The notes below the pieces were generated by a model. That model did no database searches and was not told the DNA's origin. It worked only from the letters and a program-made list of their open reading frames with translations. From the NCBI GenBank assembly GCA_016206405.1, contig JACQRQ010000037.1, positions 1 to 17,329 on the forward strand: a stretch of 17,329 bases of DNA. The letters are read 5' to 3'. Source of the DNA: Elusimicrobiota bacterium. GTDB lineage: Bacteria; Elusimicrobiota; Elusimicrobia; O2-12-FULL-59-9. Below, piece by piece: positions 7,028 to 15,103 of the stretch (positions within the stretch are counted from its first letter, which is position 1; each line of letters opens with the position of its first letter). Position numbers and translations under genes: made by a program.

Positions 7028-8371
7028 ATGAAAAAGTCCCTTCGGATCATCGCGGCGGTTTTCGCCGCGGCCTTGCTCGGCCGGACGGCCGGCGGCGTCA
7101 GCTTTCCGGAAGTGCTTCCCGGCGCCCGCCCCAACGGCATCGGCTACGCCTACACCGCCCTGGCCGACGATCCTTTCGCGCTATTTTACAATCCGGCCGG
7201 CCTGGCCGATAAAAAATTTCTAGAGGCATCCGGCGACATCGGCCGGCGTTTTTTGCCGGGCGGCTCGGTGGCGCAGGGCGCGGCCGTCTACTCGCGGCCC
7301 ATCGAAGAGGTGCCGACCGGGGTCTTTTCCTTCGGGTGGTTCGGCATGCAGCAGGACGCCGTCGCCAGCAAGGACGTTTTCGCTTTCTCCTGGGCCCGGA
7401 AGCAGGCGTGGAAGCTTCCTCCGGCGTGGAAGATCGCTCCCTACGGCACGCCGCGCTGGGGCGTCAACGCCCGCTTGATCAGCCTGCGCACGCCCGCCAA
7501 GAATCGCTTCGGCGTCGGCGTGGACGGCGGCGTGATCATCCCGGCTATGGAAAATTTCAACGTCGGATTATCGATGATGGAGCTGCAGGCCGGCACGGAT
7601 CTGCCGACGCCGGCGTTTAATCTGGGCCTGGCCTATGACACCGGCATCCTGACGCTGGCGGGGGACCTGCGCGTGCGCTCGGGCTTGAGCGTCTTTTATC
7701 CCGGCGTGGAGGCCAAGCTTTTTGAGGGGCTGCTGAAGGTCCGCATGGGCAAGGGCTTGGCGCTGGGGCAGGTGCGTCAACTGGCTTTCGGCTTGGGCGT
7801 GGACTTGTCGCCTTGGGCCATCGACGCTTCCTTCTCGCTTCCCACGTCCGCGGCCAACGCTCCGGGAGGCAGTTTCCTCCTTTCGGCCGGCTACCGTTTC
7901 GGCGCGACGCCTTTCCACGCCAAGTTTCTGGGCCGCGCCTCCGAGCGCGCGCTCGACCTCGACAAGGAGCTCCAGGATTTGGAGAAAAAGCGGCAGTCGC
8001 TCCAGGATCAGGTCCGGCGCTTGGACAACGACAAGACGCTCCAGCAGGAGGAGCTCAAGAGCTTGAATCTGCGCGCGCAGGAAATGAAGGACCGCGTCAG
8101 GATTTTGGAGCAGCAAAAGCAGGAGTCCGCGCACCCGGAGACTCCCGCCTCTCCACCCGTCCCCAAAGCCGAGCCCAAACCCGCGCCCATAAAGGCGGCG
8201 GAGCAGTGGCCCAAGAAACACATCGTGTTTCAGGGAGACACGCTGCGCTCTCTCTCTGAGCGCTATTACCGCGACCCCACCTTGTGGGATTTGATTTACC
8301 AGGCCAACCCCGGCAAGATAGAGCGCGGGCTGCCGAATGTGGGCGCGGAGCTTGTGATACCCAAGCCGTAA
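7028..8371 (+). CDS. PorV-like outer-membrane barrel with coiled coil and C-terminal LysM
   Basis: A 447-residue envelope protein. A signal peptide covers about 1-23 (MKKSLRIIAAVFAAALLG). Residues about 26-297 resemble the PorV/UPF0164 barrel group, shown by ALADDPFALFYNPAGLA at 44-60 and by repeating amphipathic strands up to GGSFLLSAGYRFG. Residues 306-365 form a heptad-rich coiled coil (KELQDLEKKRQSLQDQVRRL). A Pro/Ala/Lys linker follows (370-391), then a LysM domain at about 397-446 (HIVFQGDTLRSLSERYY, ending in VGAELVIPKP). LysM binds peptidoglycan glycans, so the protein probably ties an outer-membrane barrel to the cell wall, in the manner of OmpA. No ribosome binding site is visible; the leader is an inverted repeat. 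First gene of the ten-gene run, 12 bp before the next. Confidence 0.85.
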   Translation: MKKSLRIIAAVFAAALLGRTAGGVSFPEVLPGARPNGIGYAYTALADDPFALFYNPAGLADKKFLEASGDIGRRFLPGGSVAQGAAVYSRPIEEVPTGVFSFGWFGMQQDAVASKDVFAFSWARKQAWKLPPAWKIAPYGTPRWGVNARLISLRTPAKNRFGVGVDGGVIIPAMENFNVGLSMMELQAGTDLPTPAFNLGLAYDTGILTLAGDLRVRSGLSVFYPGVEAKLFEGLLKVRMGKGLALGQVRQLAFGLGVDLSPWAIDASFSLPTSAANAPGGSFLLSAGYRFGATPFHAKFLGRASERALDLDKELQDLEKKRQSLQDQVRRLDNDKTLQQEELKSLNLRAQEMKDRVRILEQQKQESAHPETPASPPVPKAEPKPAPIKAAEQWPKKHIVFQGDTLRSLSERYYRDPTLWDLIYQANPGKIERGLPNVGAELVIPKP

Positions 8372-8383
8372 GCCGTCGCGCCT

Positions 8384-9628
8384 ATGCCTCAGATTCTCAT
8401 CGTCATTGCGGACCCCTATTCGCGCCAGGAAATGACCGTGCTGGCCGAACAAATGGGTTATGGAGCGCTCCAGGCCAAAGACGGCCCTTCGGCGCTGGAG
8501 ATTCTTCGCGAAACTTTGCCCGACGTCCTGTTGCTGCATGAGGAGTTTCCCGGCGCTCCTTCCTGCGCGAGCTGGATGCGCTCGGTGCAGCAGGAGTTTC
8601 CGCTGCTTCCCGTCATCGTCTGCCTGAAATCCCGCGACGCGGGCCGCGCGGTGGATTTTCTAAAGCTAGGAGCGCTGGATTGCCTGGCGCCGCCTTGGTC
8701 CCAGGAGACGGTGGGACCCTGCCTGCGCAAGGCGGTGCGGCTTAAAGGCACGCACCTGGATCTTTTGATGGATGAAAGGCGGCCGCCGGCGCTGAGCCGC
8801 AAAGCCGTCGCCCTGGTGGCGGGCGCGCTGCTGCTGTTGGTCGCGGGAGTGATTTCTCTGCGGTCCTACCGCTGGCCCGCTGAAGAAATATCCCATGCGT
8901 CCGCTCTTTGGGATCTTCCCTACAGCCACCCTTCCGGCTTGGCCGCGGGTCCCCGGCCCCGTGCCGAAGGCACTGGACGAATGGAGCCGCAGAGCGGCGT
9001 GTCGAGCTCGGCGGAGGGCGCCGCCGCCAAAGGTTCCATTTGGATCGCGGACTGGTTTTCGCAGTCCATCTACCGGCATCGACCCTCCGATCTTAAATTG
9101 GAAAAGGCTTACTTTTTCGCGCATGATCCTCCCGCGGCCCTGGCTTTCGCCGAGGGCGCTCTCTGGACCGTGACGGTTTCCGGGTTTTTCCAGAAGCATT
9201 TGCTGGACGCCCAATTGACCGCCGTCAGCCGGTTCAAGGCTCCCGGAGCCCAAATCGCAGGCCTGGGCTACGACGGCATTTACCTTTGGAGCTGCGACGT
9301 CGGGGCGGGAGTCTTGCGCAAGCACTTGATGGACAACCAGCTCACGGTGTTGAGCGAGATTTCGTACGCCGGCGGCAAGCCGGCCGCGGTCGCTTTCGAT
9401 GGGACGGCCATGTGGACTTTGGACGCCTCCAGGAGCGCGCTTCTCAAGCACGACCTTTTGAGCCCCGGAAAAATACTCGCCGAGGCGCCGCTTCCGGAAT
9501 ATCAGGGAAACGCATGGACTCCCGGCGGACTCCTGTGGGACGGCAAAAATTTTTGGACCGTGGGCGAAAGGAAGGGAAAAACGGGAGTCCTCATCCGGCA
9601 TGCGCTTTCGGCGGGTGAAATGCGGTGA
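8384..9628 (+). CDS. Degenerate receiver domain - TM - beta-propeller-like protein
   Basis: A 414-residue protein of unusual architecture. Residues 1-120 have the shape of a response-regulator receiver (ILIVIADPYSRQEM, GYGALQAKDGPSALEIL, FLKLGALDCLAPPW). The phospho-acceptor position is His52 (DVLLLHEEFP) instead of Asp, and the conserved Lys is replaced by Pro103, so phosphorylation of the usual kind is not expected. A transmembrane helix lies at about 140-160. From residue 217 on come four to five repeats of about 42 residues, with the signature GxxxDGxxLW followed by KHLLD or similar. They resemble NHL or propeller blades and are predicted outside the cytoplasm. No output or kinase domain is present. 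The stop overlaps the GTG of the PilZ gene. Function unknown; a signal-transducing scaffold is plausible. Confidence 0.82.
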   Translation: MPQILIVIADPYSRQEMTVLAEQMGYGALQAKDGPSALEILRETLPDVLLLHEEFPGAPSCASWMRSVQQEFPLLPVIVCLKSRDAGRAVDFLKLGALDCLAPPWSQETVGPCLRKAVRLKGTHLDLLMDERRPPALSRKAVALVAGALLLLVAGVISLRSYRWPAEEISHASALWDLPYSHPSGLAAGPRPRAEGTGRMEPQSGVSSSAEGAAAKGSIWIADWFSQSIYRHRPSDLKLEKAYFFAHDPPAALAFAEGALWTVTVSGFFQKHLLDAQLTAVSRFKAPGAQIAGLGYDGIYLWSCDVGAGVLRKHLMDNQLTVLSEISYAGGKPAAVAFDGTAMWTLDASRSALLKHDLLSPGKILAEAPLPEYQGNAWTPGGLLWDGKNFWTVGERKGKTGVLIRHALSAGEMR

Positions 9629-9966
9629 GGCGGCGGCGCTCGGTCCGCCTCAACCAATACCTTCCCGTGCTTTGGACTCTGGGCGAAGGGGCCCAAAACG
9701 GCTGGGGACGGCTGCTGGATTTAAGCGCCGTGGGAGCGCGGCTTCTGACGCGGGGCGTTTTGACGGGCGAGGAGATTTTTTTGAGCTTTGAGCTGGAGAC
9801 CGAGAAATTCAATAAGCTGCGCTGCCGCGTGGCGCGGGCCGAGCAAGACCGGGACGGCTATTGGGTTTACGGCCTTGAGATCGCGGAGGACGCGGCGCGG
9901 GCCAGGCTTAAGCAACGCTTGATGAGCATTCTCTCGCGCGCCGGCCAAGCGGGGATCGATGGCTGA
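9625..9966 (+). CDS. PilZ domain protein, putative c-di-GMP receptor
   Basis: A 113-residue single-domain PilZ protein. The cyclic di-GMP binding signature is intact: an Arg-rich N-terminus with R4-x3-R8 (RRSVR) and DLSAVG at 32-37, matching D/N-x-S-x-x-G. Residues 44-90 form the expected beta-strand series, and the C-terminal helix is basic. The start is GTG at 9625, in a GTGA overlap with the stop of the receiver-propeller gene, and the end overlaps the lpd start by 8 bp. Its translation is therefore likely coupled on both sides. PilZ proteins usually act on flagella, polysaccharide or surface functions; here the neighbours are an envelope protein and metabolic enzymes, and the direct target is unknown. 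Confidence 0.85.
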   Translation: MRRRRSVRLNQYLPVLWTLGEGAQNGWGRLLDLSAVGARLLTRGVLTGEEIFLSFELETEKFNKLRCRVARAEQDRDGYWVYGLEIAEDAARARLKQRLMSILSRAGQAGIDG

Positions 9967-11323
9967 GACGAATTTGGTCGACGTGGTCGTGATCGGGGCC
10001 GGCCCCGGCGGCTATCCGGCGGCGCTGGAGGCCCGCGCGCGGGGAGCCAAAGTTCTTCTGTTGGAGAAGGGGCATGTCGGCGGCTTGTGCCTGAACCTGG
10101 GCTGCATCCCTTCCAAATCTTATTTGGACGTGGGCCACAAGCTGGCCGGATTTAAGGCGCTCTCGGCGCTGGCCGAGGCGCCGGCCGCGCTCAAACTGAG
10201 TTGGGAAAAAATACGGCGGCGCAAAGACTCCGCGGTGTCGTTTTTGAGGGGCTCCATCGAGAGGACGCTGAAGGCCGCGGGGGTGGACCTCGTCCGGGCG
10301 GAGGGCCGTTTTTTGTCGGATAAAGAAATCGAGGCGGTTTCCGCTTCCGGCCGGCGCAGCGTCTACGCGTTCCGCTCCGCCATCGTCGCCGCCGGCACCC
10401 GGCCTTTTTTCCCTCCGCCCTTCGACGCGCACTCCGAGCGGCTTTTAGACAGCGACCGCGTCTTCGATCTCTCCGAGACCCCGCGCCGCTTGGCGGTGAT
10501 CGGCGGCGGGGCCATCGGCTGCGAGTTAAGTTGTTTTTTCGCGGAGATGGGCTCGGAGATCGTCTTGATAGAAAAAATGCCCCAGCTTTTACCCGGAGAA
10601 GACGAAGGCGTCGCGCGGCTGCTGCAAGGCAGCTTCGAGAAGCGCGGCATTCGGGTCGCCGTCGGAGCGACGGTCGAGGAGCTTTCGGCGGCGGCGTCCG
10701 GCTGGACGCTGCGCCTCGCCGGCGGGGAGAGCCTGCAAGCCGACCAAGCGCTGGTCTGCGCCGGCAGGCGGGCGCATGCGGAGGGGCTCGGGCTGGAGAA
10801 AGCGGGCGTGCCTGAGACGGGCTCTTTTGTCTGCGTGGACGGTTTTTTGAGGACGCCCGTGCGCAACATCTTCGCGGTGGGCGACATCAACGGCCTTGCG
10901 CCGCTGGCGCACGCGGCCACCGCGCAGGGGATTTCGGCGGCGCGCAGCGCGACCGGCGAGCTGTCGCGCTATGACGGCAGTCTTGTGCCGCGCTGCCTCT
11001 ACACCTGGCCCGAGGTGGCCAGCGTGGGGCTTTGGAAGCGCGACTGCCTGGCCCAGGGAATCGAGATCAAGGCGCAGCGCTTTTTTTTCGCCGCATCGGG
11101 GCGGGCCTTGACGGAGGGAGAGACGGAGGGCTACATGCAGATTTTGAGCGACGCGGCCACCGGCCGGATTTTGGGGGCGCAGATGATAGGCCCCAGGGTC
11201 ACCGAGCTTATCCACATCATTTCCATGGCCATCCGGACCGGCATGGGACGCGGCGATTTTAAGGGGATGATTTTCGCCCACCCCACTTTGGCCGAAGGCA
11301 TCCGGGAGGCTCTGGAGCGATGA
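9959..11323 (+). CDS. lpdA: Dihydrolipoyl dehydrogenase (L protein / E3)
   Basis: A 454-residue flavoenzyme that reoxidises dihydrolipoyl groups with NAD+. The FAD motif is GAGPGG near the N-terminus (residues 13-18). The redox disulfide is Cys44 and Cys49 in GGLCLNLGCIPSKS. The NAD motif is IGGGAIGCEL at 181-190. The dimer-interface catalytic pair is His441 and Glu446 in FAHPTLAEG. Length is usual for the family. It overlaps PilZ by 8 bp and lipA by ATGA. Because the next genes are lipA and gcvT, gcvH and gcvP, this copy most likely serves as the L protein of the glycine cleavage system; a 2-oxoacid dehydrogenase role elsewhere is possible. Confidence 0.97.
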   Translation: MAETNLVDVVVIGAGPGGYPAALEARARGAKVLLLEKGHVGGLCLNLGCIPSKSYLDVGHKLAGFKALSALAEAPAALKLSWEKIRRRKDSAVSFLRGSIERTLKAAGVDLVRAEGRFLSDKEIEAVSASGRRSVYAFRSAIVAAGTRPFFPPPFDAHSERLLDSDRVFDLSETPRRLAVIGGGAIGCELSCFFAEMGSEIVLIEKMPQLLPGEDEGVARLLQGSFEKRGIRVAVGATVEELSAAASGWTLRLAGGESLQADQALVCAGRRAHAEGLGLEKAGVPETGSFVCVDGFLRTPVRNIFAVGDINGLAPLAHAATAQGISAARSATGELSRYDGSLVPRCLYTWPEVASVGLWKRDCLAQGIEIKAQRFFFAASGRALTEGETEGYMQILSDAATGRILGAQMIGPRVTELIHIISMAIRTGMGRGDFKGMIFAHPTLAEGIREALER

Positions 11324-12225
11324 CGCCTGTCCGAAGGCCCGGCGGTTCCTGCGGCGCGAGCGCTGCGAGCGCACGGCGCTTGCCCGCCTGGTTCCGGCAA
11401 GAGCTGCCCCACGGGCCTCTCTATCAGGCCGTCATCGGGGAGATAGAGTCCGGCGGGCTCCATACGGTCTGCCAGGAAGCGCGCTGCCCCAACCGGACGG
11501 CGTGCTGGTCCGCCGGCACGCTGACTTTTCAAATTCTCGGCGCCTTGTGCACGCGCCGCTGCGGCTTCTGCGCCGAAGAGACGGGCCGCCCGAACCCCGT
11601 GGACTGGAGCGAGCCGGAGAAGGTCGCGGCGGCGGCCGCCAGGCTCGGGCTCAAGCATGTGGTGGTGACGGGGCCGGCCCGCGACGACTTGGCCGATGGA
11701 GGAGCGGCTCTTTTTGCGGCCGCCGTGACTGTCGTTCGCGCGCGCAATCCGGGCGTGTCGGTGGAAGTTTTGACCAGCGATATGAAGGGCGATCGCGCGG
11801 CCCTTGAGACCGTTTTCGCCTCCCGTCCGGACATTTTCAACCATAATTTGGAGACCGTTCGCCGCTTGACGCCCGAAGCGCGCCCCTCGGCGCGATACGA
11901 CCGCTCTTTGGAGGTCTTGCGCATGGCGGCCCAGGAGGGCCGATTGGCGGCCAAATCCGGGCTGATGGTCGGGCTCGGGGAAAGCCGGGAGGAGCTCCTG
12001 GTCGCCTTTGAGGACTTGCGCCGCGCGGGCTGCTCGCTTTTGACCGTCGGCCAATACCTGGCGCCTTCCTCCAGGCACTTGCCCATCCGCCGTTTTTATA
12101 CTATAAAAGATTTTTCGGAGCTCAAGGAGGCCGCCCTCGGCATGGGTTTTTCCGAGGTTTTCAGCGGTCCGCTCGTCAGGTCCTCCTACGACGCCGGAGC
12201 GATGATGGAGAAAATCAAGCGATGA
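11320..12225 (+). CDS. lipA: Lipoyl synthase
   Basis: A 301-residue radical SAM enzyme that inserts two sulfurs into protein-bound octanoyl groups to form lipoyl groups. The auxiliary cluster ligands are Cys51, Cys56 and Cys62 in CQEARCPNRTAC. The radical SAM cluster is Cys77, Cys81 and Cys84 in CTRRCGFC. The conserved RSSY near the C-terminus carries the serine ligand of the auxiliary cluster. Other family motifs present are LGLKHVVVTG, RDDLADGGA, FNHNLETV, GLMVGLGE and LTVGQYL. The first 20 residues (GASAASARR region) are not conserved and are encoded by a low-complexity GCGAGCGC repeat. The start overlaps the lpd stop as ATGA, and its own stop overlaps the gcvT start the same way. It would act on octanoyl-GcvH encoded two genes downstream. 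Confidence 0.96.
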   Translation: MTPVRRPGGSCGASAASARRLPAWFRQELPHGPLYQAVIGEIESGGLHTVCQEARCPNRTACWSAGTLTFQILGALCTRRCGFCAEETGRPNPVDWSEPEKVAAAAARLGLKHVVVTGPARDDLADGGAALFAAAVTVVRARNPGVSVEVLTSDMKGDRAALETVFASRPDIFNHNLETVRRLTPEARPSARYDRSLEVLRMAAQEGRLAAKSGLMVGLGESREELLVAFEDLRRAGCSLLTVGQYLAPSSRHLPIRRFYTIKDFSELKEAALGMGFSEVFSGPLVRSSYDAGAMMEKIKR

Positions 12226-13340
12226 AGCGCACGGTTCTATATGAGGAGCACGTGAAGATGGGCGGCCGCCTGGTTGATTTCCACGGCTGGGAGCTTCCCG
12301 TCCAGTTTTCAGGCATTCTGGAGGAGCACGGCGCCGTGCGCGGGGCCTGCGGCGCTTTCGACGTCTCGCATATGGGCCAGGTGTTCGTCAGCGGGCACGA
12401 GGCGCTGGACTTTCTGCAGAAAATCAACTGCAACGACGTCTCCAAGATCGGCCCCGGCAAAGCCGTCTACTCGCATCTGCTCAATGAAAACGGGGGCGTG
12501 GTCGACGACGTGATCGTTTCCTGCCTGGAGCCGCGCCGCTATCTGGTCGTGGTCAACGCGGCGACGTCTGAAAAGGACGTGGCTTGGTTTGAGCGCCACG
12601 CCTCCGGCTTCAAGGCCGCGGTGGAGCCGGCCAGCGAGCGCTATGCGATGGTCGCGCTCCAGGGTCCCCGCTCGGAAGCCGTCGTGCGACGGCTTTTTCC
12701 CGAAGCCGCGGGCCTGCCGCGCTTCGGCGTCAAGACTCTGCGGGCGGAGGGGCGGGAGATTTTCATCAGCCGCACGGGCTACACCGGGGAGGACGGCTTT
12801 GAATTCATCGCCCCGAACGAGATCATGCCGGCTCTATACCGGAATTTAGTGGAACATGGAAAAAAGGACGGGCTTGTGCCCTGCGGCTTGGGCGCCAGGG
12901 ACACTTTGCGCCTGGAGGCCGGCCTCCTGCTTTACGGCCAGGACATCGATGATGAGCACACTCCCATCGAGGCGGGCTACGGCTGGGTCGTCAAATGGAA
13001 CAAGGGAGATTTCATCGGCCGGGAAGCCCTGCTCCGGCAAAAATCGGAGGGCGTGAAAAGAGGATTGGTCGGCCTGGAGCTTTTGGAGCGGGGCGTGCCC
13101 CGGCCGTCTTATCCGTTCTTCGAGGGTTCGCGCCGGCTGGGCGAGCTCGCCAGCGCGACTTTCTCTCCCACGCTCAAAAAGGGCATCGGCGTCGGTTATG
13201 TCGAGCGCCCCGGCGAAGCCCCGGCCTTCAAGGATGTTTCGGTATTGATCCATGGCCGCAAGGCGCCGGCCCGCGTCGTCCCTCTGCCTTTTTACAAGAC
13301 CGCCCCCAAGGGGGAAAGGAGCCTTTATGTTCAATCCTGA
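12222..13340 (+). CDS. gcvT: Glycine cleavage system T protein (aminomethyltransferase)
   Basis: A 372-residue protein that transfers the methylene carbon from aminomethyl-lipoyl-GcvH to tetrahydrofolate and releases ammonia. Folate-binding family motifs are FDVSHMGQ at 46-53, GGVVDDVIV at 91-99 (Asp95 or Asp96 in the catalytic position), RTGYTGEDGFEF and LGARDTLRLEAGL. The C-terminal domain is shown by SATFSPTLKKGIGVGYV. Length is normal. The start ATG overlaps the lipA stop, and the end overlaps gcvH by 14 bp, with a strong ribosome binding site for gcvH inside the gcvT coding sequence. Confidence 0.97.
   Translation: MKRTVLYEEHVKMGGRLVDFHGWELPVQFSGILEEHGAVRGACGAFDVSHMGQVFVSGHEALDFLQKINCNDVSKIGPGKAVYSHLLNENGGVVDDVIVSCLEPRRYLVVVNAATSEKDVAWFERHASGFKAAVEPASERYAMVALQGPRSEAVVRRLFPEAAGLPRFGVKTLRAEGREIFISRTGYTGEDGFEFIAPNEIMPALYRNLVEHGKKDGLVPCGLGARDTLRLEAGLLLYGQDIDDEHTPIEAGYGWVVKWNKGDFIGREALLRQKSEGVKRGLVGLELLERGVPRPSYPFFEGSRRLGELASATFSPTLKKGIGVGYVERPGEAPAFKDVSVLIHGRKAPARVVPLPFYKTAPKGERSLYVQS
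13316..13321 (+). promoter_or_regulatory. Shine-Dalgarno for gcvH inside gcvT
   Basis: The AAAGGAG region ends about 5 bp before the gcvH ATG at 13327 and lies in the last codons of gcvT. It decides the gcvH start against the longer open frame that begins at 13252. Confidence 0.7.
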
Positions 13341-13710
13341 AATTTGTTTTTACGCCAAGTCGCACGAGTGGGCGCATGTGGACGGCGACACGGCCACGGC
13401 CGGAATCTCCGACCACGCCCAGCATGAGATCACCGACGTGGTTTACGTGGAGCTGCCCCAGGTGGGGCGGGTCGTCGAACAAGGCAAGCCCTGCGCCGTG
13501 GTCGAGTCGGTCAAGGCCGCTTTCGACGTCTACTCTCCGTTTTCCGGCGAGATATCCGAGGTCAACGCCGAGCTCGCGAGCCACCCGGAGTGGGTCAATC
13601 AGGCCCCCCATGGCCAGGGCTGGTTTTTCAAAGTCAGGCTGGCGAAACCGGGCGAGAAGGAAAACCTGATGTCTTTCGACCAGTACCGGGAATTCATCAA
13701 GACGGGCTAA
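13327..13710 (+). CDS. gcvH: Glycine cleavage system H protein
   Basis: A 127-residue lipoyl carrier that shuttles the aminomethyl group between the P and T proteins and is reoxidised by the L protein. The lipoylated lysine is Lys63 in ESVKAAFDVYSP. Other family segments are YAKSHEWAH at the N-terminus and ITDVVYVELPQVG. The C-terminal part ends with a helix (LMSFDQYREFIKTG) where the family normally has DxxxYxxF-like residues. The start is fixed by a strong ribosome binding site within gcvT. The gene ends with tandem stops TAA TAG, 8 bp before the gcvPA start. Confidence 0.97.
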   Translation: MFNPEICFYAKSHEWAHVDGDTATAGISDHAQHEITDVVYVELPQVGRVVEQGKPCAVVESVKAAFDVYSPFSGEISEVNAELASHPEWVNQAPHGQGWFFKVRLAKPGEKENLMSFDQYREFIKTG

Positions 13711-13718
13711 TAGAAATA

Positions 13719-15092
13719 ATGTTCGTTCCCACCACCGAAAAAGAAAGACAGGAAATGCTCAGGACCATCGGCGTCGGCTCCTTTGACGAGCTCGTCGGCT
13801 CGATTCCGGAGAAGGCTAGGAATCCCTCCTACCGGCTTCCCAAGGCCCTGACCGAAATGGAGTTGGCCAGGCACATGGAGGCGCTCGGCGCCCAAAACCG
13901 GCTGCCGCTGTCGTTTTTGGGCGGCGGCGCCCAGGAGCATTACATTCCCGCCGCGGTTTGGGCAGTGGCGCTGCGGGGGGAGTTCGCCACCGCCTACACC
14001 CCCTATCAAGCGGAGGCGAGCCAGGGAACTTTGCAGCTCATCTATGAATTTCAGAGCATGGTGTGCCGGCTTTTGGAGATGGAAGTCGCCAACGCCTCGC
14101 ACTATGACGGCGCGAGCGCCCTGGCCGAAGCGGTGAACGTGGCGCTGCTCGATTTCGACGGCCGCAATCCGGGGCGAAGAGGAGCGGTCAAAAAAGTAAT
14201 TTTTCCAGAGACCCTCCATCCGCATTACCGCGCGACGCTCAAGACCTATTTCCATCAGCGCGCGGACGTGCGCTTGGAGTGCCTGCCCTGCCCGGACGGG
14301 ACGCTGGCCCCCTCGGTTCTGGCCGGCTACGTGGACGATTCGACCGCCGCGGTGGCGGCCTCCTGCCCTAATTTTTTCGGCCTGCTGGAGCCGGCGGGCG
14401 AGCTCTGCCGGGCGGCGCACGCGCGCGGGGCGCTTTTCATCGCTTGCGTGGATCCGGTCGGCATGGGGATTTTGGCGCCGCCGGGAAGCTACGGGGCCGA
14501 CCTGGCGGTGGCCGAAGGCATTGGCCTTGGCATCCCGCCCTCTTTCGGCGGCCCCTCGCTGGGTCTTGTGGCGGCCAAGCGATCGCTTTTACGGAAAATG
14601 CCGGGCCGCTTCTGCGGCTTGACGGCCGACCGGGACGGCAGGCGCGGCTACGTGCTGACCTTGCAGGCGCGCGAGCAGCACATCCGCCGGGAAAAATCAT
14701 CCTCCAACGTCTGCACCAATCAAGCCTTGTGCGCCACGGCCGCGACCATCCATATGGCGCTCTTGGGACCCGAAGGACTGCGGGAAGCGGCCGAGCTGTG
14801 TTATGGCCTCAGCCATGAGCTCGCCTCCGCCCTGACGGACGTCCCCGGCTTCCGGCTCAAATTCGGCGGCGCTTCTTTCTACAACGAGTTCGTGCTGCAA
14901 TGCCCGCAGGACGCCTCCCAGGTGCAAAGAGCCCTTCTCAAGGACGATATTTTGGCGGGCTACCCGTTGGGCGCGGATTATCCGTGGCTCAAGGACTGTC
15001 TCCTGGTGTGCGCCACCGAGACGAAGACGCGGGCCGATTTGCGCCGCGTGGCGGAGGCGGCGCGGAAATTGCCTGTCGCCGCGGCTCGATAG
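13719..15092 (+). CDS. gcvPA: Glycine dehydrogenase (decarboxylating) subunit 1, GcvPA
   Basis: The N-terminal half of P protein as a separate 457-residue subunit, which with GcvPB forms the PLP enzyme that decarboxylates glycine. The chosen ATG gives MFVPTTEKERQEMLRTIGV, which aligns with the usual GcvPA start. An open frame continues upstream to 13590 but only as overlap with gcvH. Signature segments are FLGGGAQEHYIP (67-78), TAYTPYQAEASQGTLQ (91-106), SHYDGASALAEA (127-138) and RREKSSSNVCTNQAL (about 323-337). The ribosome binding site is weak, so translation may be coupled to gcvH. The split form is common in Gram-positive, thermophilic and deep-branching bacteria. Confidence 0.96.
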   Translation: MFVPTTEKERQEMLRTIGVGSFDELVGSIPEKARNPSYRLPKALTEMELARHMEALGAQNRLPLSFLGGGAQEHYIPAAVWAVALRGEFATAYTPYQAEASQGTLQLIYEFQSMVCRLLEMEVANASHYDGASALAEAVNVALLDFDGRNPGRRGAVKKVIFPETLHPHYRATLKTYFHQRADVRLECLPCPDGTLAPSVLAGYVDDSTAAVAASCPNFFGLLEPAGELCRAAHARGALFIACVDPVGMGILAPPGSYGADLAVAEGIGLGIPPSFGGPSLGLVAAKRSLLRKMPGRFCGLTADRDGRRGYVLTLQAREQHIRREKSSSNVCTNQALCATAATIHMALLGPEGLREAAELCYGLSHELASALTDVPGFRLKFGGASFYNEFVLQCPQDASQVQRALLKDDILAGYPLGADYPWLKDCLLVCATETKTRADLRRVAEAARKLPVAAAR

Positions 15093-15103
15093 AGAAGAGA
15101 AAG

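Noticed and set aside
11351..11376. GCGAGCGC direct repeats near the lipA start.
   Set aside because: Two 8-bp copies in a GC-rich, non-conserved N-terminus are best explained as low-complexity coding sequence.
10589..12078. Long minus-strand open frames across lpd and lipA.
   Set aside because: The plus-strand genes have full catalytic motifs; the antisense frames are shadows of GC-rich codon use.
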